Positions 31,622 through 42,903 of a stretch of 64,000 bases of DNA are shown piece by piece. The translations under genes were made by a program, and so were the position numbers. Below the pieces are notes generated by a model. The model did no database searches. It was not told where the DNA came from and saw nothing but the letters and a program-made list of their open reading frames with translations. Source of the stretch: Cupriavidus sp. BIS7 (lineage in GTDB: Bacteria > Pseudomonadota > Gammaproteobacteria > Burkholderiales > Burkholderiaceae); the NCBI RefSeq assembly GCF_000292345.1, contig NZ_ALOU01000027.1, forward strand, positions 48,247 to 112,246. Reading direction: 5' to 3'. The first letter of the stretch is position 1; the number at the start of each line of letters is the position of its first letter.

Positions 31622-32602
31622 GTGCATCCATCCGAGGTCTTGTTCCAGGGCGAAGCCATTCCGGTGCAACTGCCGGTCTGTGACCACTATGCAGGCAGCG
31701 AAAAGCTCATGCGCAAGTCGCTCGCCCTGCAGCAAGCGCTTGGGCCCGTGTTCGACATCACTTTCGACTGCGAAGACGGCGCCGCCGTTGGACTCGAACG
31801 CGAACACGCCGCACTTTGCGCGCAACTGATCAACAGCGCGGAGAACGCGCACAACCGGGTCGGCGTGCGCATTCACGACCCGGCGCACCCGAGCTGGCGC
31901 GAGGACGTGGAAATCCTGGTCGAGGCGGCCGGCGCGCGCATGGCCTACGTCGTGGTGCCGAAGGTGACCGACGTGGTCGAGGTGGCCCGCGTCACCGACC
32001 ACGTCAACCACGTCGCCCGATCCGCAGGCATCGCACGTCACATTCCGATTCATGTGCTGATTGAGACGCACGCGGCGCTCGAACAGGCTTTCGACATTGC
32101 CTCGCTGGTGCAGGTGGAATGCCTGAGCTTCGGCCTGATGGATTTTGTGTCGGCACACCACGGCGCGATTCCGGGCGATGCCATGCGCTCGCCCGGTCAG
32201 TTCCAGCACCCGCTGATCCGCCGCGCCATGCTGGAAATCTCGGCCGCCTGCCATCGCCACGGCAAGGTGCCGTCGCACAACGTGAGTACCGATGTACAGA
32301 ATCCTGAACGCGCCGGTGAAGACGCGCTGCGGGCACGTACCGAATTCGGCTACCTGCGCAAATGGAGCATCCATCCGGCCCAGATCGAGCCGATCGTGGC
32401 TGCTTTCCGCCCCAGCGACAGCGAAATTGGCGCCGCGAGCCAGATCCTGCTTGCCGCGCACGAAAACAACTGGGCGCCGATCCGCCACGACGGCCAGCTT
32501 CACGACCGCGCGAGCTATCGTTACTACTGGTCGCTGATGCAGCGCGCCCACGCCACCGGCACGACGTTGCCTGCGCCAGTTACCGAACTATTCTTCGATT
32601 GA
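31622..32602 (+). CDS. HpcH/HpaI aldolase / citrate lyase beta (CitE-like) family protein
   Basis: 326 residues from a GTG start. TIM-barrel family that cleaves or forms C-C bonds of malyl-, citramalyl- or citryl-CoA. FDCEDGAAVG (metal/Asp region), GVRIHDP and IHVLIETHAALEQAFDI carry the conserved metal-binding Glu and Asp. No CitF or CitD partner is present, so citrate lyase activity is unlikely; a malyl-CoA or citramalyl-CoA lyase-like role is more plausible. There is no clear ribosome site at the GTG, so the start is uncertain. Lies between mdh and acnA. Confidence 0.8.
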   Translation: MHPSEVLFQGEAIPVQLPVCDHYAGSEKLMRKSLALQQALGPVFDITFDCEDGAAVGLEREHAALCAQLINSAENAHNRVGVRIHDPAHPSWREDVEILVEAAGARMAYVVVPKVTDVVEVARVTDHVNHVARSAGIARHIPIHVLIETHAALEQAFDIASLVQVECLSFGLMDFVSAHHGAIPGDAMRSPGQFQHPLIRRAMLEISAACHRHGKVPSHNVSTDVQNPERAGEDALRARTEFGYLRKWSIHPAQIEPIVAAFRPSDSEIGAASQILLAAHENNWAPIRHDGQLHDRASYRYYWSLMQRAHATGTTLPAPVTELFFD

Positions 32603-32835
32603 CGCCAGGGCGGCAGGAATCGCGCGAACACTGCTCATTTTTGCCGCCAAGTGGCCGATGACAAGCCGTCCGCACGCGATTATGTAACCAATGTCTGATG
32701 GGCTTCGCCATGTCAGGCAAATCGTAGAGAATAGCGGCGGAAAGTTGTAGCCCGAGCGCCTCCCGCGCTCCCAGCCGGACCGTACAAGAGACGAGCCGTT
32801 TTTGACTTTATCCAGCAATCCGGAAGGAACACACA

Positions 32836-33387
32836 ATGAAACACCTCGTGCTGGCAGCCTGCCTTGGCGCCCTGACCCTGACCTCCACCGGCGCTGCACT
32901 GGCCCAGGAGCCCGCCAAAAAGCCGGCCGCCACCAAGAAGTCAACCGCGAAGAAGAGCACCAAGAAATCTACCGAGGCAGCCGCCGCGGTCGAGCCGAAG
33001 GGTGAAAAGTGGCAATGCGAACTCGGCCATTCGATCTACCTCAACGGCAACCTGCTGCGCGATGAAGTGATCGGCCTGAACTGGGAAGGCAAGGAATACA
33101 AGCTGCAGCGCCAGAACACCGTGACCGGCGCCGACCGTTACCTCGACGCACGCTCGGGCATGGACCTGGTCGTGATCCCGAGCAAGGCCATGCTGTTCAA
33201 CCGGAACCTGGGCGAGCGCGTAGCGGACGAATGCCAGTCGGCCGCCATGCAAGCTGGCGGCTCCGCACCGACGCAAGCCGGCGCGCTGCGCGCCCCGGTG
33301 GCCACGCCGCTGCTGATGGCACCGTCGCAACCGGCAGCCCAGCCGGCCGCCGACGGCCAGCCGGCTGCTCAAGCGCCGAAGCAGTAA
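32836..33387 (+). CDS. Exported MliC-like (C-type lysozyme inhibitor domain) protein
   Basis: 183 residues. Signal peptide with likely cleavage at ALA-QE (about residue 24), then a Lys-rich linker (TKKSTAKKSTKKST), a compact domain and a Pro/Ala/Gln-rich tail. The domain WQCELGHSIYLNGNLLRD to IPSKAMLF resembles MliC/PliC, periplasmic inhibitors of C-type lysozyme; note the single Cys in WQCELG and another in DECQSA that could pair. A LAAC at residues 6-9 is too close to the N-terminus for a normal lipobox. A GGAAGGA ribosome site supports the start. The domain call is from pattern recognition only. Confidence 0.6.
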   Translation: MKHLVLAACLGALTLTSTGAALAQEPAKKPAATKKSTAKKSTKKSTEAAAAVEPKGEKWQCELGHSIYLNGNLLRDEVIGLNWEGKEYKLQRQNTVTGADRYLDARSGMDLVVIPSKAMLFNRNLGERVADECQSAAMQAGGSAPTQAGALRAPVATPLLMAPSQPAAQPAADGQPAAQAPKQ

Positions 33388-33600
33388 ATTCCGCAGTAAA
33401 GTCCTAGTCTTACCTTTGCCTGACCCGTGCGGCGCGCCAGCCTGCGCCGCACGGGCCGAGCCGAGTTGTTGTAACGGTGCGCGTCCGGTCTGCCGGCCGC
33501 GCCGCTTGCAAGGCGGCGGAACCCAATCGCGCACCGGGGTCTCAAGAACAAGAGCGTCCAGAATTCGAATCCCGCGTTGTCTTTCGATTGGAGTCAGGTA

Positions 33601-36306
<2,706 letters not shown>

Positions 36307-36324
36307 CCTTCCAGCATCGGACCG

Positions 36325-36363
36325 AAACCGCCGCTCCCGCTTCAACGCGGGGCGGCGGTTTTG
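36325..36363 (+). terminator. Rho-independent terminator after acnA
   Basis: Stem AAACCGCCGC(T)CCC / GGGGCGGCGGTTT with TTTTGTTTTG following. It begins 19 bp after the acnA stop. Confidence 0.8.
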
Positions 36364-36485
36364 TTTTGCGGGTAATCCCCATCCCCTCGCGTAAGTTTTG
36401 CGCAAGCCTGTACTGCCAGACTCGTCCCCACAATAAGTATTCGGCGCAACGCACGGCGCTGCCCATACCAATCCGGAGACATGAC

Positions 36486-36620
36486 ATGGCCAAGATCCTG
36501 ATCGCGTTCGTAGTCGTTGCAGGCGCATGCCTTTACCTGCTGACCAAGGGTGGCGGCGAAGTCTCGATGGCCGGCGAATCGCACGGTACCGAATCGCACG
36601 CCCCGGCCGCGCAAAAGTAA
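36486..36620 (+). CDS. Small single-pass membrane protein (44 residues)
   Basis: MAKILIAFVVVAGACLYLLTK is a membrane segment or uncleaved signal (residues 3-19), followed by a short His/Glu/Ser-rich tail ending in HAPAAQK. CGGAGACATG gives a clear ribosome site (GGAG, 6 bp before the ATG). There is a stop right before the next gene region. I do not recognise the family. It probably has its own promoter, as a terminator follows acnA. Confidence 0.6.
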   Translation: MAKILIAFVVVAGACLYLLTKGGGEVSMAGESHGTESHAPAAQK

Positions 36621-36722
36621 GCCAGTACGGGTTTCCGCGCCTCGTTTGAGGGTTCGCGAGAACTGCACCCGCTAGCGTAGCGAGTAGAATACCGTTTTAC
36701 GAAAAACGGACGTTCTCTACTT

Positions 36723-37925
36723 ATGGCAGGTTTTCGCCCCAAGTCTTCCTCCCGACTCTCTCCCGACGCCGAGCGATTGGTGGCGGACGCGCTCGCCCTG
36801 GACGCCTCGGGCAGCCGCATGGAGGACGCGTATTGGGAGCGGCGGCTGTCGCAGCGGCTCTACCGCCTGCTGAAGAACGGCAGCCAGACCGCGCTCGACG
36901 CGGCGCTCGAACACCTGTTCAAGCACAACGCCGATGCGTCCGACGTGCTGGCCGAGCAGGCCGAGACACTGGCCGAGTCGGCGACGATCGAAATCGACGG
37001 CGTCAAGCAGGATGCGCTGCTGATTGCCGCGCCGATCCTGGCCCATACGCGCTACGCGATCCCCTCGGGCGCCTTGAAGCCCGAACTGGCCCAGACGCTC
37101 GCCGTGCACTTGCAGGCGCACGTGCTGGCCACCAACACCAAGGTCGCGCTGTCGCCGTACCTCTACAGCATCGACCAGTTGCCGCGCAGCCACAGCGATA
37201 CGTTCGCGCTGACCCAGAAGCTGGCCTCGGCGGCACTGGCCGGCACGATGCCGAAGGTGGATCTGCGCGACCTGCCCGAAACCGCCCCGATCCTGGCCGA
37301 TCCGCGCTACCTGCTGGCCGTGGTGGTGGCCCCGCACGAAAGCGCCCTGTTCCGCTGGCAGGAAGATGCCAAGGAGCACCATGCCGAGCGCTCCGTTTGC
37401 CTGGAGCAATGGCGCAACCAGGTGCAGCCTACCGTCGCGGTCCTGCTGCCCGGCTGCGAATTCGAACTGCTGCTGCCGGACGCGTTCTTCCTGTCGTGCC
37501 GCGAGTCCGACAAGAGCATTCGCCCGCTGACCGTGCGGGCGGCCGTGAACTACCTCTGCGGCACGCTTGACGTGCCGGCCGGCCAACTGGCCGCCGTGGT
37601 GGCGGGTTTCGGCGAGGAAGTGGTCGAGGAATACCGCGTCGGCTTCACCATGCGTGGCGAGAAGGAAGTGATCTACGGCATCGTCTGGCCCGTCTATGGC
37701 CGCGAAGCCGGCGAGGTGGACGCCGAGGAAAAAGGCAACCCGGTCGAGCAGATCTGCGAGGAACTGCGCAACGCCGGCGTCGAAGACATCTTCCGTCATG
37801 CCGCGCTGTTCGATCCCGAGTACTGCGAGGATTGCGGTACCCCGCTCTACGCGGACCGCTCTGGCGAGATCGTGCACGCCGAACTGCCCGAAGACGCCCC
37901 GACGCAGCAGCCGCTGTTCCACTGA
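36723..37925 (+). CDS. DUF2863 family protein
   Basis: 400 residues, soluble, no signal or membrane segment. The N-terminus MAGFRPKSSSRLSPDAERLV and the central QDALLIAAPILAHTRYAIPSGAL are typical of DUF2863, a family largely confined to Betaproteobacteria. The C-terminus has a CxxC pair (YCEDCGTPLYAD) that could bind metal. No function is known. Monocistronic, bounded by a terminator at 37930. Confidence 0.75.
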   Translation: MAGFRPKSSSRLSPDAERLVADALALDASGSRMEDAYWERRLSQRLYRLLKNGSQTALDAALEHLFKHNADASDVLAEQAETLAESATIEIDGVKQDALLIAAPILAHTRYAIPSGALKPELAQTLAVHLQAHVLATNTKVALSPYLYSIDQLPRSHSDTFALTQKLASAALAGTMPKVDLRDLPETAPILADPRYLLAVVVAPHESALFRWQEDAKEHHAERSVCLEQWRNQVQPTVAVLLPGCEFELLLPDAFFLSCRESDKSIRPLTVRAAVNYLCGTLDVPAGQLAAVVAGFGEEVVEEYRVGFTMRGEKEVIYGIVWPVYGREAGEVDAEEKGNPVEQICEELRNAGVEDIFRHAALFDPEYCEDCGTPLYADRSGEIVHAELPEDAPTQQPLFH

Positions 37926-37929
37926 CAAG

Positions 37930-37953
37930 AAACCCGCCAGTTTGGCGGGTTTT
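37930..37953. terminator. Bidirectional terminator between DUF2863 gene and trmB-like gene
   Basis: AAACCCGCCA / TGGCGGGTTT stem with a 3-4 base loop, followed by TTTT. The A-rich left arm also gives a T-run on the minus strand. It lies between two convergent genes only 33 bp apart. Confidence 0.8.
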
Positions 37954-37958
37954 TCATT

Positions 37959-38624
37959 TCACCAAACGCTGACGCAGCGCCAGAGTTCGTGCCCCGACGC
38001 CGCGTACTTGCGTTCGAACGGCGTCATCGCAACTTCAGGCTGCCAGGCTTCGACACGCGCAGGCCGCCCCACCATCGCCAGCGCGGCAGCAAACTCGTCG
38101 ACATAGATCTTCCAGTTGCTGCGGCATTCCAGATAGTCACCGCAAGCGGCCAGCGCGGGAAACACGGCGTGCCCGTGCCAGCGCCGTGCCAGATGACCAA
38201 TCTTGGGCCAGGGATTCGGATACAGCACATAGTGCCGCGCAACCGGCACGCTGGCCGCCTGCAACAGCCGCCAGAAATCAACGAGGTCGGCGCGGGCCCA
38301 ATGGAAGTTCCCTGGCATTGGCGCGTCCCACCAGTCCTTGCCCGCCGTCAGACGCTTTTCTGATTGATCGACGCCTATCACGTAGTGGTCGGGAAACGCT
38401 GTCGCCAGACGCAGCGTGCTTTCGCCGACACCGCAACCGGCATCGATGATCAGCGGTGCTTGTCCCGCACGCTGCCACGCCTCGATTGCCGCATCGAACG
38501 CGCGTTGGCTCGGCGCGCCCATGGGCTTGCGGAACGGCTCGGCCAGATGACGTTCGACCAGCGCGGCCAGATGCTCATGGATATCGGACTGGGCCGAAGT
38601 AATCGTGCGGGAATTGGCAAACAT
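37959..38624 (-). CDS. TrmB-like tRNA (guanine-N7)-methyltransferase
   Basis: 221 residues. SAM-binding motif IIDAGCGVGESTLRLA and the TrmB hallmark YPNPWPKIGHLARRWHGHAVFP are present, as is CRSNWKIYVDEFAA. TrmB adds m7G at position 46 of tRNA. The usual C-terminal TxxExK motif is replaced by TPFERKYAASGHELWR, close to the family (TKFERRG). This protein looks like a divergent paralogue subgroup, so a different substrate is possible. Start at 38624 chosen by homology; an upstream ATG at 38750 would overlap the next gene. Confidence 0.78.
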   Translation of the reverse strand: MFANSRTITSAQSDIHEHLAALVERHLAEPFRKPMGAPSQRAFDAAIEAWQRAGQAPLIIDAGCGVGESTLRLATAFPDHYVIGVDQSEKRLTAGKDWWDAPMPGNFHWARADLVDFWRLLQAASVPVARHYVLYPNPWPKIGHLARRWHGHAVFPALAACGDYLECRSNWKIYVDEFAAALAMVGRPARVEAWQPEVAMTPFERKYAASGHELWRCVSVW

Positions 38625-38679
38625 GGGCGCGATTGTACCGGGTCGGCAACGATGTATATTTACCGGCACAATAGCGGCC

Positions 38680-38709
38680 AACACCGCCAAACACCGCCCA
38701 ACACCGCTC
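38680..38709. repeat. Three tandem 10-bp repeats before the oligopeptide-binding gene
   Basis: AACACCGCCA, AACACCGCCC and AACACCGCTC lie end to end, 14 bp before the start codon of the plus-strand substrate-binding protein, just upstream of its GAGGAG ribosome site. Unit length close to a DNA helical turn could serve an activator or may be simple slippage. Confidence 0.55.
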
Positions 38710-38722
38710 GAGGAGCCCACCG

Positions 38723-40309
38723 ATGATCCGCCGCACGCTGCTGCAAGCATCCCTGTCGATCGCCTTGAGCGCCGCCGCGCTGACGCTGCTGCCCGCCCGG
38801 GCCGCCCACGCCGAGGATTTGCGCATCGGCCTTTCCGCAGATGTCACGTCAATGGACCCGCACTGGAACAATTCAGGTCCGAACAATGCCATCGCGCTCC
38901 ATATCTTCGAGTCGCTCGTATTCCTGGACAAGAACGCGCGCTATATCCCCGGACTCGCGCTTTCGTGGAAACCCGTCAACGCGATCACGTGGGAAATCAA
39001 GCTGCGCCCGAACGTGAAGTGGCACGACGGCTCGCCGTTCACGAGCGAAGACGTCAAGGCATCGCTGGAGCGCCCGGAGAAGCTGACCAATGCCCCGGGA
39101 TCGTTCACCAGCTACACCAAGCCGATTGCCCGCATTGAAACACCCGACGCGCTGACGGTGCGCCTGACAATGAGCGTGCCCAACTACGCGAACATCGCCA
39201 ATGACCTGAACAGCGTGCCGATCATGCCGAAGAAGATCGCCGCGAACCTGAGCCAGGCGGACTTCGATTCCGGCAAGGCGATGATCGGCACGGGGCCATT
39301 CAAGTTCGTGCGCTTTACGCGCGGCCAGGAAATTGTGATGGCGAAGAATCCCGATTACTGGGGCCCGAAGCCCGAGTGGGACCGCGCGATCTTCCGCATC
39401 ATTACCGACAACGCCGCCCGTTCGGCAGCGCTGCTGGCGGGCGATGTCGACGTGATCGAAGCCGTGCCGTCCACCGACGTAGCCAGGCTCAGGAAGGACC
39501 CGAAGTTCAAGATCGAGCAGACGGTATCGTGGCGCACGATCTTCTGGCAGATGGACCAGTGGCGCGACAACCCGCCCTACGTCACGGACAAGGCCGGCAA
39601 ACCGCTGGGCAAGAACCCGTTCAAGGACGCGCGCGTGCGTGCGGCGATCAGCAAGGCCATCAACCGCGACGCGATTGTCAGCCGCATCATGGAAGGCCTG
39701 GCGGTGCCCGCCTCGTCGATCGTCTCGCCGCAGATCTTTGGCCATCCGGGCACCAAGCCTGAAGCCTACGATCCCGAAGGGGCGAAGAAGCTGCTGGCTG
39801 CCGCCGGTTACCCCGACGGCTTCGGCCTGACGCTGCATGCCACCAACAACCGCTATCTGAACGACGCGCAGGTGGCGCAGGCCACCGCCGGCATGCTGAC
39901 GCGCATCGGCATCCAGACCAAGGTGGAGACGCTGCCCGTCGCCGTGTACTTCACACGCGCACGGCAGGGTGATTTTGCTTTCGAGATGCTCGGCTGGGGT
40001 TCGGCAGCGGCCGACGTGGCGCTTCGCTCGATCACCGGCACACCGAATCCGAAGACCGGCTACGGCACGTGGAATTGGGGCAAGTACAGCAATCCGCAGC
40101 TCGACCAGTTGATCGAGAAATCGCTGACCACCGTGTCCAGCGACAAGGCCCGCGAGGAGAACGCTCGCGCGGCCGCCAAATTTGCACTGGCCGACCACGC
40201 AATCATTCCATCGCACAGCCAGTTGGCGATGTGGGCAATGCGCAAGGGCCTGCGGTATGAGGCCCGGACCGACGAGTGGTCGCTGGCGCAGTTCTTCTAC
40301 AAGGAGTGA
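38723..40309 (+). CDS. Family 5 extracellular solute-binding protein (oligopeptide/nickel type)
   Basis: 528 residues. Signal peptide with cleavage at HAE after about residue 30. ALSWKPVNAITWEIKLRPNVKWHDGSPFTSEDV is the SBP_bac_5 signature; MIGTGPFKFVRF and QIFGHPGTKPEAYDPEGAKKLL support it. These proteins feed peptides, opines, nickel-chelates or similar to ABC permeases. No dpp/opp permease or ATPase genes are adjacent, so it is an orphan receptor here. Confidence 0.9.
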   Translation: MIRRTLLQASLSIALSAAALTLLPARAAHAEDLRIGLSADVTSMDPHWNNSGPNNAIALHIFESLVFLDKNARYIPGLALSWKPVNAITWEIKLRPNVKWHDGSPFTSEDVKASLERPEKLTNAPGSFTSYTKPIARIETPDALTVRLTMSVPNYANIANDLNSVPIMPKKIAANLSQADFDSGKAMIGTGPFKFVRFTRGQEIVMAKNPDYWGPKPEWDRAIFRIITDNAARSAALLAGDVDVIEAVPSTDVARLRKDPKFKIEQTVSWRTIFWQMDQWRDNPPYVTDKAGKPLGKNPFKDARVRAAISKAINRDAIVSRIMEGLAVPASSIVSPQIFGHPGTKPEAYDPEGAKKLLAAAGYPDGFGLTLHATNNRYLNDAQVAQATAGMLTRIGIQTKVETLPVAVYFTRARQGDFAFEMLGWGSAAADVALRSITGTPNPKTGYGTWNWGKYSNPQLDQLIEKSLTTVSSDKAREENARAAAKFALADHAIIPSHSQLAMWAMRKGLRYEARTDEWSLAQFFYKE

Positions 40310-40312
40310 TGT

Positions 40313-40418
40313 ATCTCCCCTGGGGGAGAGGGCTTTGAGGTTCAAATTGCGACAAACGCATCTTGAGCCGCTGGCCCTCTCCCCCTGCCCCTCTCCCGCC
40401 AGGCGGGAGAGGGGAGAA
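40313..40418. repeat. REP-like inverted repeat, copy B (left arm truncated)
   Basis: Right arm 40373-40418 contains CCCTCTCCCCCTGCCCCTCTCCCGC-type sequence with the GGCGGGAGAGGGG palindrome. The left arm 40313-40334 is TCTCCCCTGGGGGAGAGGGC, lacking the inner hairpin seen in copy A. Lies between two convergent genes (solute-binding protein and spermidine-synthase-like). Confidence 0.75.
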
Positions 40419-40428
40419 AACCACTACC

Positions 40429-41343
40429 TCAAATTACCAGCCGTTCTTCCTGCCGCGCATTCGCCGCGCGCAGTTTCTTCACCCAGTCCTTCGCGGGCAG
40501 CTTCGTAGCGGACTCGACCACTTCGGCCCTCGCCTCCAGCGTTTCCCACGACACATCGATCGCCGGCCCATTGAACGCCATTGCAATGACGTTGCCGTCG
40601 TGCACCTCGGGGAAGACCAGCACGCGATTGTCGAACGCGTCGCAGATGCGCACGATGTTCTTCGGAAAGCTGTCGTGGTCGCCGAACAGGTTGATCGTCA
40701 TCACGCCGGGCGCCTTGAGCACGCGGCGGCAGGCGCGGTAGAACGCTGTAGTGTCCAGCACCGGCCCACGGGCCGTGGCGTCATACAGATCGACCTGCAG
40801 CGCGTCGATCGTTGCCGTGTGCGCGCCGTCCATCACGTAGTCCCACGCATCCTGCTCCAGCACCGTCAGCCGCGCATCGTCGTCGCGCAGCGCAAACATG
40901 CTTCGGCCGGCCACGATCACTGCCGGGTTCAGCTCCACGGCCGTCACCTTCGCACGCGCGAAATGACGATGGGAGAACTTGGTCAGTGCCGCCGCACCCA
41001 GGCCCAGTTGCGCCACGTGGAAGTCAGGCTCCGACGGGGACAGGAACAGCAGCCACGCCATCATCTGCTGGGCGTATTCGAGTTCGATGGCATCGGGCTT
41101 GCGCAGGCGCATCGCACCCTGTACCCATTCGGTGCCGAAATGGAGATAGCGCACGCCGTCCATTTCCGAGAACGTGACCGGTGCAAAGCGCGGCGTCATG
41201 CGTTTCTCGCCGGCATCCCTGGAAAAATTCGTGCGCGAGGATTCACGTTCGCCGCGCGCCGGGCGGCGCGAGGCCACGGCCTCGATAGATTTGCGTTTCA
41301 AAAGCGTCATGGAAGAAAACAACGCGCTCAAGGCGCGGATCAT
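40429..41343 (-). CDS. Spermidine synthase-like methyltransferase-fold protein
   Basis: 304 residues from the ATG at 41343, which overlaps the upstream TPR gene stop (ATGA). The ATG at 41310 is an alternative. Rossmann-type core VAQLGLGAAALTKFSHRHF, then VTAVELNPAVIVAGRSMFAL and VLEQDAWDYVMDGAHTATID resemble SpeE, but the SpeE aspartates for decarboxy-SAM/putrescine are not clearly kept (IDALQVDLYD replaces the usual YDVIIVDSTD). Such proteins are often annotated as spermidine synthase without proof. Paired with the TPR protein upstream. Confidence 0.7.
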   Translation of the reverse strand: MIRALSALFSSMTLLKRKSIEAVASRRPARGERESSRTNFSRDAGEKRMTPRFAPVTFSEMDGVRYLHFGTEWVQGAMRLRKPDAIELEYAQQMMAWLLFLSPSEPDFHVAQLGLGAAALTKFSHRHFARAKVTAVELNPAVIVAGRSMFALRDDDARLTVLEQDAWDYVMDGAHTATIDALQVDLYDATARGPVLDTTAFYRACRRVLKAPGVMTINLFGDHDSFPKNIVRICDAFDNRVLVFPEVHDGNVIAMAFNGPAIDVSWETLEARAEVVESATKLPAKDWVKKLRAANARQEERLVI

Positions 41344-42101
41344 TGGCCCAGCGCGACTTGCGCGCGCTGGAGCCATTCGCGATTGTGCTCGCGGGCATGA
41401 CGCGGCCAGTGGCGCGCGTCGTGAACAATTTCGGTATAGAGCGACCTGGCGCGTTCGCGGTCGGCCGCATCGCCCTGCCGGGTAAGCCAATCGGCAAACA
41501 GGCAGCGTGGCGCCGCATCGCTAGCGCAGGTCAGCGCGCGCTCGAACGCTTCACGCGTGCCGGGCGCATCGATGGCCGACAGTGCACGCGCATAGAGCAG
41601 CGCGGGCTCGGACTGATCGCGTGCCTGCGGGTGCGCGGAGAACAGCTTCTCCAGCGTCGCTTGTGCATCGGCATGACGGCCCGTAGCCACCTGCGCGCGC
41701 GCCAGCCCTTCGAGCAACGCCGAATCAGACGCGAACGGACCATTGGCCGCGGCCTGGTAGTGCTCCAGCGCTTCCGCCGCATTGCCGACATCGAGCAGTG
41801 CGGCACCAAGGCGCATGCGGTGGTCGACAGTCGGCGCGCGGTCGAATGCCTCGCGCGCCTCGCGCACGGCGCGATTCGGGTCGACGATCTGCTTGATCGC
41901 ACGCGACGCTGCCCGCGCACCGCGCGAATCGCGCAGGCTCGGCAGATAGATCGCAAAGAAATAGACGATGCTGCCCAGACCGGGAAATATGAACAGCAAC
42001 AACAGCCAGTACATGTTCTGGTGCGTGCGCACGGCGTGTACGGCGAAGAAAATCGCCACGATCACATGCAGGCCGATGCCGCCGATACCAAGAGAGGACA
42101 T
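41340..42101 (-). CDS. Membrane-anchored tetratricopeptide-repeat protein
   Basis: 253 residues. Two N-terminal membrane segments (about 6-24 and 29-50, with YWLLLLFIFPGLGSIVYFF similar to PLD-nuclease N-terminal anchors) are followed by TPR-like helices (about 90-250; ALLDVGNAAEALEHYQAAA, ARAQVATGRHADAQATLEKL). Likely a scaffold with the repeats in the cytoplasm. Translationally coupled to the spermidine-synthase-like gene by a four-base overlap. Confidence 0.72.
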   Translation of the reverse strand: MSSLGIGGIGLHVIVAIFFAVHAVRTHQNMYWLLLLFIFPGLGSIVYFFAIYLPSLRDSRGARAASRAIKQIVDPNRAVREAREAFDRAPTVDHRMRLGAALLDVGNAAEALEHYQAAANGPFASDSALLEGLARAQVATGRHADAQATLEKLFSAHPQARDQSEPALLYARALSAIDAPGTREAFERALTCASDAAPRCLFADWLTRQGDAADRERARSLYTEIVHDARHWPRHAREHNREWLQRAQVALGQ

Positions 42102-42185
42102 ATCAGATCAATCCTGAAGAAGTGCAACCGGGATGATGCATGGCCGCGATTGTGACAGAAGCCGGTAGGACATCGGCGGCAGCCC

Positions 42186-42213
42186 TAAAGTTTTTGCAGA
42201 TCCGGACCGATGT
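42186..42213 (+). promoter_or_regulatory. Sigma-28 (FliA)-type promoter for the FlxA-like gene
   Basis: TAAAGTTT (42186-42193), a perfect match to the E. coli class 3 flagellar -35 box, is followed after 12 bp by ACCGATGT (consensus GCCGATAA, five of eight). It lies 36 bp before the FlxA-like start. E. coli flxA is itself FliA-dependent. Good candidate; spacing is one longer than the most common 11. Confidence 0.65.
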
Positions 42214-42249
42214 GACAGGTGGGCTCCATCCTCGACCGGAAATCAAGAC

Positions 42250-42741
42250 ATGACATCGATCAGCAGCGTTACGCCGCAGGTATCCACGGCCAGCAGCGCG
42301 GCAGCCACCGCCGCGACCTCGCCTGCGGCGGCCGATACTTCGGCCCAGGGCAACACTTGGAACACCAGCGCCTCGGCCAACGGCCGAATCGCCGCCCCTT
42401 CTGCAGCCGCCAAGGCTGGGAAAGCCGGCAAGTCCGGAGGCGCCGCCAGCGCCGGTGGCACGGACAGCTCCAGCAGCAGTGACAGCGAATCGGCCGTCAT
42501 CACGGCGATCAAGCAGCAGATCAAGACGCTACAGAAACTGCTCGCCACGCAAATGCAGCAGCTCCAGGCCGCCCAGAACGCCCGCACCGACGAACGGACC
42601 AAGGCCAGCACGGTAGCCACCCTGCAGGGCGCCGTGGCCACCACCAACGGCGCCCTGCAACAGGCATACGCCAAACTGGCCGAGGTCATGCAGCAGCAAA
42701 GCGGCGCAAGCACCGGCAACATCGTCGATACGACGGCGTGA
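42250..42741 (+). CDS. FlxA-like family protein
   Basis: 163 residues. A low-complexity N-terminal half rich in Ala, Ser and Gly (1-80) is followed by a coiled coil (about 83-150; IKQQIKTLQKLLATQMQQLQAAQ) that matches FlxA-like proteins. The function is unknown; FlxA in E. coli is expressed with late flagellar genes. No signal peptide. Preceded by a sigma-28-type promoter and GGAAAT ribosome-site-like sequence, which supports a link to motility. Confidence 0.72.
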   Translation: MTSISSVTPQVSTASSAAATAATSPAAADTSAQGNTWNTSASANGRIAAPSAAAKAGKAGKSGGAASAGGTDSSSSSDSESAVITAIKQQIKTLQKLLATQMQQLQAAQNARTDERTKASTVATLQGAVATTNGALQQAYAKLAEVMQQQSGASTGNIVDTTA

Positions 42742-42878
42742 GCAGCACACGACCTCCCGCTCGTCACGAAGATGACCGTCGCCTGGCCGGACGATTTCCC
42801 GCCAGGCGACTGACACCACCCCTCACGCACTCCCCGGCAGGCACCTTGCAATTCACATGTAACTCCCCTTGACCTTCA

Positions 42879-42897
42879 TTTAACCAAATAGTTAAAT
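42879..42897. promoter_or_regulatory. Candidate ArsR operator
   Basis: ATTTAACCA / TAGTTAAAT: inverted words TTTAAC and GTTAAA around CAAATA, ending 6 bp before the arsR ATG. It is the only AT-rich stretch in the gap. In ArsR-AHSA1 pairs the repressor commonly binds its own promoter; binding here is inferred. Confidence 0.5.
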
Positions 42898-42903
42898 GAG
42901 CGC

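Noticed and set aside
32854..32865. Lipobox LAAC in the MliC-like protein
   Set aside because: At residues 6-9 the signal would lack a hydrophobic core; the signal peptidase I site after residue 24 fits better.
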